From CAVRRZ01 sp963723745 (lineage in GTDB: Bacteria > Actinomycetota > Actinomycetes > Mycobacteriales > Geodermatophilaceae): 64,000 bases of DNA. A program made the position numbers and the translations under genes. Below, piece by piece: positions 61,715 to 64,000 of the stretch (position 1 is the first letter of the stretch; the number at the start of each line of letters is the position of its first letter). The notes beneath the pieces are model-generated. The model ran no database searches and was not told the DNA's origin. It saw nothing but the letters and a program-made list of their open reading frames with translations. The stretch spans positions 1,310,183-1,374,182 of the forward strand of contig CAVRRZ010000001.1 in NCBI GenBank assembly GCA_963723745.1, written 5' to 3'.

Positions 61715-62325
61715 GTGCGGACGGGACTGCCGTTCGACGACGTCCTCGCGGCCGCGCAGGCCGGAGCGGCCTGGGCGTTCGAGGTCCTGTACCGCGATCT
61801 CGTCGCCGTCGGTCACCGGCTACCTCCGGATGCACGGCGCCGCCGAGCCCGACGACCTCGCCAGCGAGACCTTCCTCGGCGTCTTCACCGGCCTCGCCGG
61901 GTTCAGCGGCGACGAGGACGCGCTGCGCGCCTGGGTCTTCACGATCGCCCACCGGCGGCTGGTCGACGACTGGCGCCGCCGCAGCCGGCGTCCCCAGGTG
62001 GCCGACGACCCCGGGGACCTCACGCGAGCTCCTCGGCGGGGACGTCGAGGACGACGTGCTGGTGGGCGTCGGCACCGAGACCGTCCACCGGCTGTGCGCC
62101 GGCCTGCCCGACGACCAGCGGTCGGTCCTCCTGCTGCGGATCCTCGCCGACCTCACCGTGGAGCAGGTCGCCCAGGCCATGGGCCGCTCCGTGGCGCTCG
62201 GTCAAGGCGCTCCAGCGCCGCGGGCTCCGGACCCTCCGCGGCCGCGATCGAGACCGTCCGCGAAAAAGTCGGTCCGCGACCGCGCACCCCTACGAGCCTC
62301 TCCGGCGATGACAGGGGTGAGATGA
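61715..62325 (+). CDS. RNA polymerase sigma factor, ECF-type, frameshifted
   Basis: GTG 61715 has GGAGGAGG 5 bp upstream (61703-61710). Region 2 reads AWAFEVLYRDL, then VTGYLRMHGAAEPDDLASETFLGVFTGLAGFSGDEDALRAWVFTIAHRRLVDDWRRRSRRP. Region 4 reads TVHRLCAGLPDDQRSVLLLRILADLTVEQVAQAMGRS, then VKALQRRGLRTLR. Breaks near 61808, 62030, 62195 and 62250. The end at 62325 assumes the frame whose TGA overlaps the next ATG. ECF factors usually act with a cognate anti-sigma gene; the following gene is the candidate. The regulon is unknown. Confidence 0.75.
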
Positions 62326-63267
62326 CCACAGCAGCCGACGACACCGCCGACGAGGCCGCCTTCGAGGCGTTCCTCGCCGGACGGCCCGCGCCCGAGGGGG
62401 CGGCCGACCTGGCCGCCTTCACCGGGGCGGTCCGGGCGACGGCGACCCGCCGGGGCGGCCCAACGCCGCGCTCGCCGAACTGCTGGCCACCGGTCTTCTC
62501 ACCGACCAGTCGAGCCCGTCCACCCGGACGGCCACATCGGCCGGGAAGTCGCCGCGGCGCTCCCGGGTCCGGAGACGGAGACGTTCGCCATGTTCTTCCC
62601 CGCCCTGCTCGCCAAGTTCCTCTCCGCCGGCGCCGTCGCGCAGGCCGCCACCGGTGCCGGGTCGTCCTCGTCGCGTTCACCGGCGCCGGCGTCGCCGGCG
62701 TCCTGCTCGGTGCCGCGTCCAGGACACCTTCACGTCGGTCGTCGGCGACGCGAGACCGCCGGGGAGGACCGCCGCCGAGACCGACGCCGAGGACCCGACG
62801 GCCACGAGATCCCGGCGCGGTCGACGGCACCGCGGTCAGACGAGGTGCCGGTCGAGCCGAGCTCCCGTCGTCGAGGAGCTCGACCACCGACGGGGCCGAG
62901 GACGGCCACCGAGGGTCCACTTCGGTCGACGTGGGTCAGCCGCGAGCGCGCATAACTCCGGCTGCGCGAGTGGCTGCGCGCCGAGGGATGGAACTCGGCG
63001 CCATGGTCAGCGACTGGGCGCACAACAAGGGCATGACGACCACGACCTGGCGAGGAGGGCGTGGACCTCGACGAGCTGAACGAGGACCGACCACCGAGCG
63101 GCCGCCGAGACCGAGGCGGCCGACGCCGACGACACCGAGGACGGCTGCCGACGCGAGCGCGGCAACGGCAGACGGCCGTGGCAACGGCGGCGGAACGGCA
63201 ACAGCAACGGCGACGGCAACGGCAACAGCGCGGCGACGGCAACGGCAGCGGGCGCGGCCACAACTGA
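62322..63267 (+). CDS. Sigma-factor-linked membrane protein, possible anti-sigma, with Gly/Asn-rich tail, frameshifted
   Basis: From ATG 62322: MTTAADDTADEAAFEAFLAGRPAPEGAADLAAF, an acidic N-terminal helix pair. NAALAELLATGLLTDQ lies in another frame (~62460), then MFFPALLAKFLSAGAVAQAATGAG and a membrane helix (VVLVAFTGAGVAGVLLGAA, ~62660-62720). The remainder is acidic and Glu/Thr/Pro-rich with many breaks. It ends in a G-N-G/G-D-G-N repeat tail (63180-63266), G-S-G-R-G-H-N at 63267. There is no HxxxCxxC zinc anti-sigma motif. Overlap with the sigma gene suggests a regulatory partner; this is inference. Coding path after 62760 is poorly resolved. Confidence 0.55.
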
Positions 63268-63284
63268 CCCGGGCGGGGCCGCGG

Positions 63285-64000
63285 TCAGGTGACCGCGGCC
63301 CCGCCGAGCAGGATCAGCACGACGTCCAGCACCGTCAGCAGCAGGACGGCCGGGAAGGCCAGCCGGCGGAACCGGGCCGTCCGGCCAGCGCGGCCACCAC
63401 GACCGCCGGGACGGCGAGGCCGAGGCCCACCCAGCCGGCCGCCGTCGGCGGACCGTCCGGGCCGAGGACCAGGACGACCGAGGCGCCGCCCAGCAGGAGC
63501 GCGCCGGCGAGCGCCGAGACCCGCGCGCCGAGCCGGTGCGGCAAGCCGCGCACGCCGGTCGCGAGGTCGTCCTCGAGATCGGGGGCGACGTTGGCCAAGT
63601 GGGCGGCCGCCCCCAGCGCGCCGCCCGCGGTGACCAGCCACCAGGGCGCGGTCGGCGTCCCCGGGGCCGCGGCGACCACGCCGGCGGGCAGCGCCCCGAA
63701 TCCGGTCACGTACGGGACGACCGACACCCGGTGCGCTTCAGGCCCGGCGTTGTAGGCCCAGCCGCTCGCCACGAGCACGAGCAGGAGCACGCCCGGGACG
63801 ACGCCGAGCAGGAGCGACAGGACGACGGCGAGCGCGGCGGCGAACAGTGCGGCCGACCGCAGGAGCGCGGGCTCACCGCCCCCTGGACGACGGGCTTGTC
63901 GGCCCGCGCCGACGGCCCGGTCGCGGTCGGCGTCGAGCCAGTCGTTGCTCCAGCCGATGGACGCCTGACCTGCGAGGACGGCCGCGCAGACCAGGGCCAC
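63285..64000 (-). CDS. UbiA-family prenyltransferase, 5'-truncated at window edge, frameshifted
   Basis: The frame enters from base 64000. G-Q-A-S-I-G-W-S-N-D-W-L-D-A-D-R-D-R-A-V-G holds the first Asp-rich motif (NDxxDxxxD) of UbiA enzymes. Hydrophobic helices follow (ALFAAALAVVLSLLLGVVPGVLLLVLVASGWAYN). The second Asp-rich motif is near A-H-L-A-N-V-A-P-D-L-E-D-D-L-A-T-G-V-R-G-L-P-H-R-L-G. The end is V-L-L-L-T-V-L-D-V-V-L-I-L-L-G-G-A-A-V-T. Breaks near 63890 and 63385. A membrane enzyme attaching isoprenoid chains to an aromatic or lipid acceptor. The acceptor is unknown. Confidence 0.82.

Overview
The window is high-GC actinobacterial chromosome. Gene order closely follows the Mycobacterium tuberculosis chromosome from roughly Rv3661 to Rv3584: HAD phosphatase/ssd/Tad pilus genes, DECH helicase, topA, holB, ppa, dacB, tilS, hpt, ftsH, folE-folP-folB-folK, panC-panD-coaX, lysS, lsr2, clpC, mutY, disA, radA, lpqE. 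Protein details (GTG starts, an MFS-thymidylate kinase fusion, a K+-independent H+-pyrophosphatase) fit a non-mycobacterial actinomycete. Geodermatophilaceae (Blastococcus/Geodermatophilus/Modestobacter) is my best guess, from memory of protein similarity only. No phage, insertion sequence, rRNA or CRISPR array was seen.

Layout. 0-4.5 kb: end of a flavodoxin-like gene, two consecutive dynamin/YfjP-like GTPases, a TPR protein and a small basic ORF. 4.6-7.3 kb: a Fic-fold protein with a degenerate active site, a DUF1801 protein, a small membrane protein and a HAD-IB phosphatase. 7.4-14.8 kb: a Tad/Flp pilus locus (ssd, cpaF, tadB, tadC, pilin, two TadE-like genes) facing a DECH-box helicase. 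15-19.2 kb: hppA, then a WXG-like small protein coupled to an alpha/beta hydrolase. 19.5-28.6 kb: topA, three SAM methyltransferases, MFS-tmk, holB, tRNA-Thr(CGT). 29-36.5 kb: orphan peptide-binding lipoprotein, a fourth methyltransferase, ppa, dacB, a DUF2342 metalloprotease, tilS, hpt. 36.7-41.7 kb: ftsH and the folate operon. 41.7-46.2 kb: a betaine/osmoprotectant ABC transporter and a DUF1684 gene, lying inside an otherwise conserved block. 46.3-53.5 kb: a coiled-coil membrane protein, DUF2520, panC, panD, coaX, lysS, lsr2. 53.9-64 kb: clpC, mutY, a membrane protein, disA, radA, an lpqE-like lipoprotein, an RNA polymerase sigma factor with a partner gene, and a truncated UbiA prenyltransferase.

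Sequence quality is uneven. Genes in about 0.4-9.6, 12.4-14.3, 16.6, 19.6-21.7, 55.2-64 kb carry many single-base frameshifts although both sides of each break encode conserved protein. The segments 9.6-12.0 kb and 22.5-55.2 kb have none. I read most breaks as base-calling errors and annotate those genes as full-length spans.

The least expected material is intergenic. One 59-60 bp palindrome occurs three times at gene 3' ends, with matched changes in both arms. A second palindromic element of about 65 bp occurs twice. Also notable are a substrate-binding protein whose lobe order looks circularly permuted and a pseudo-Fic protein.
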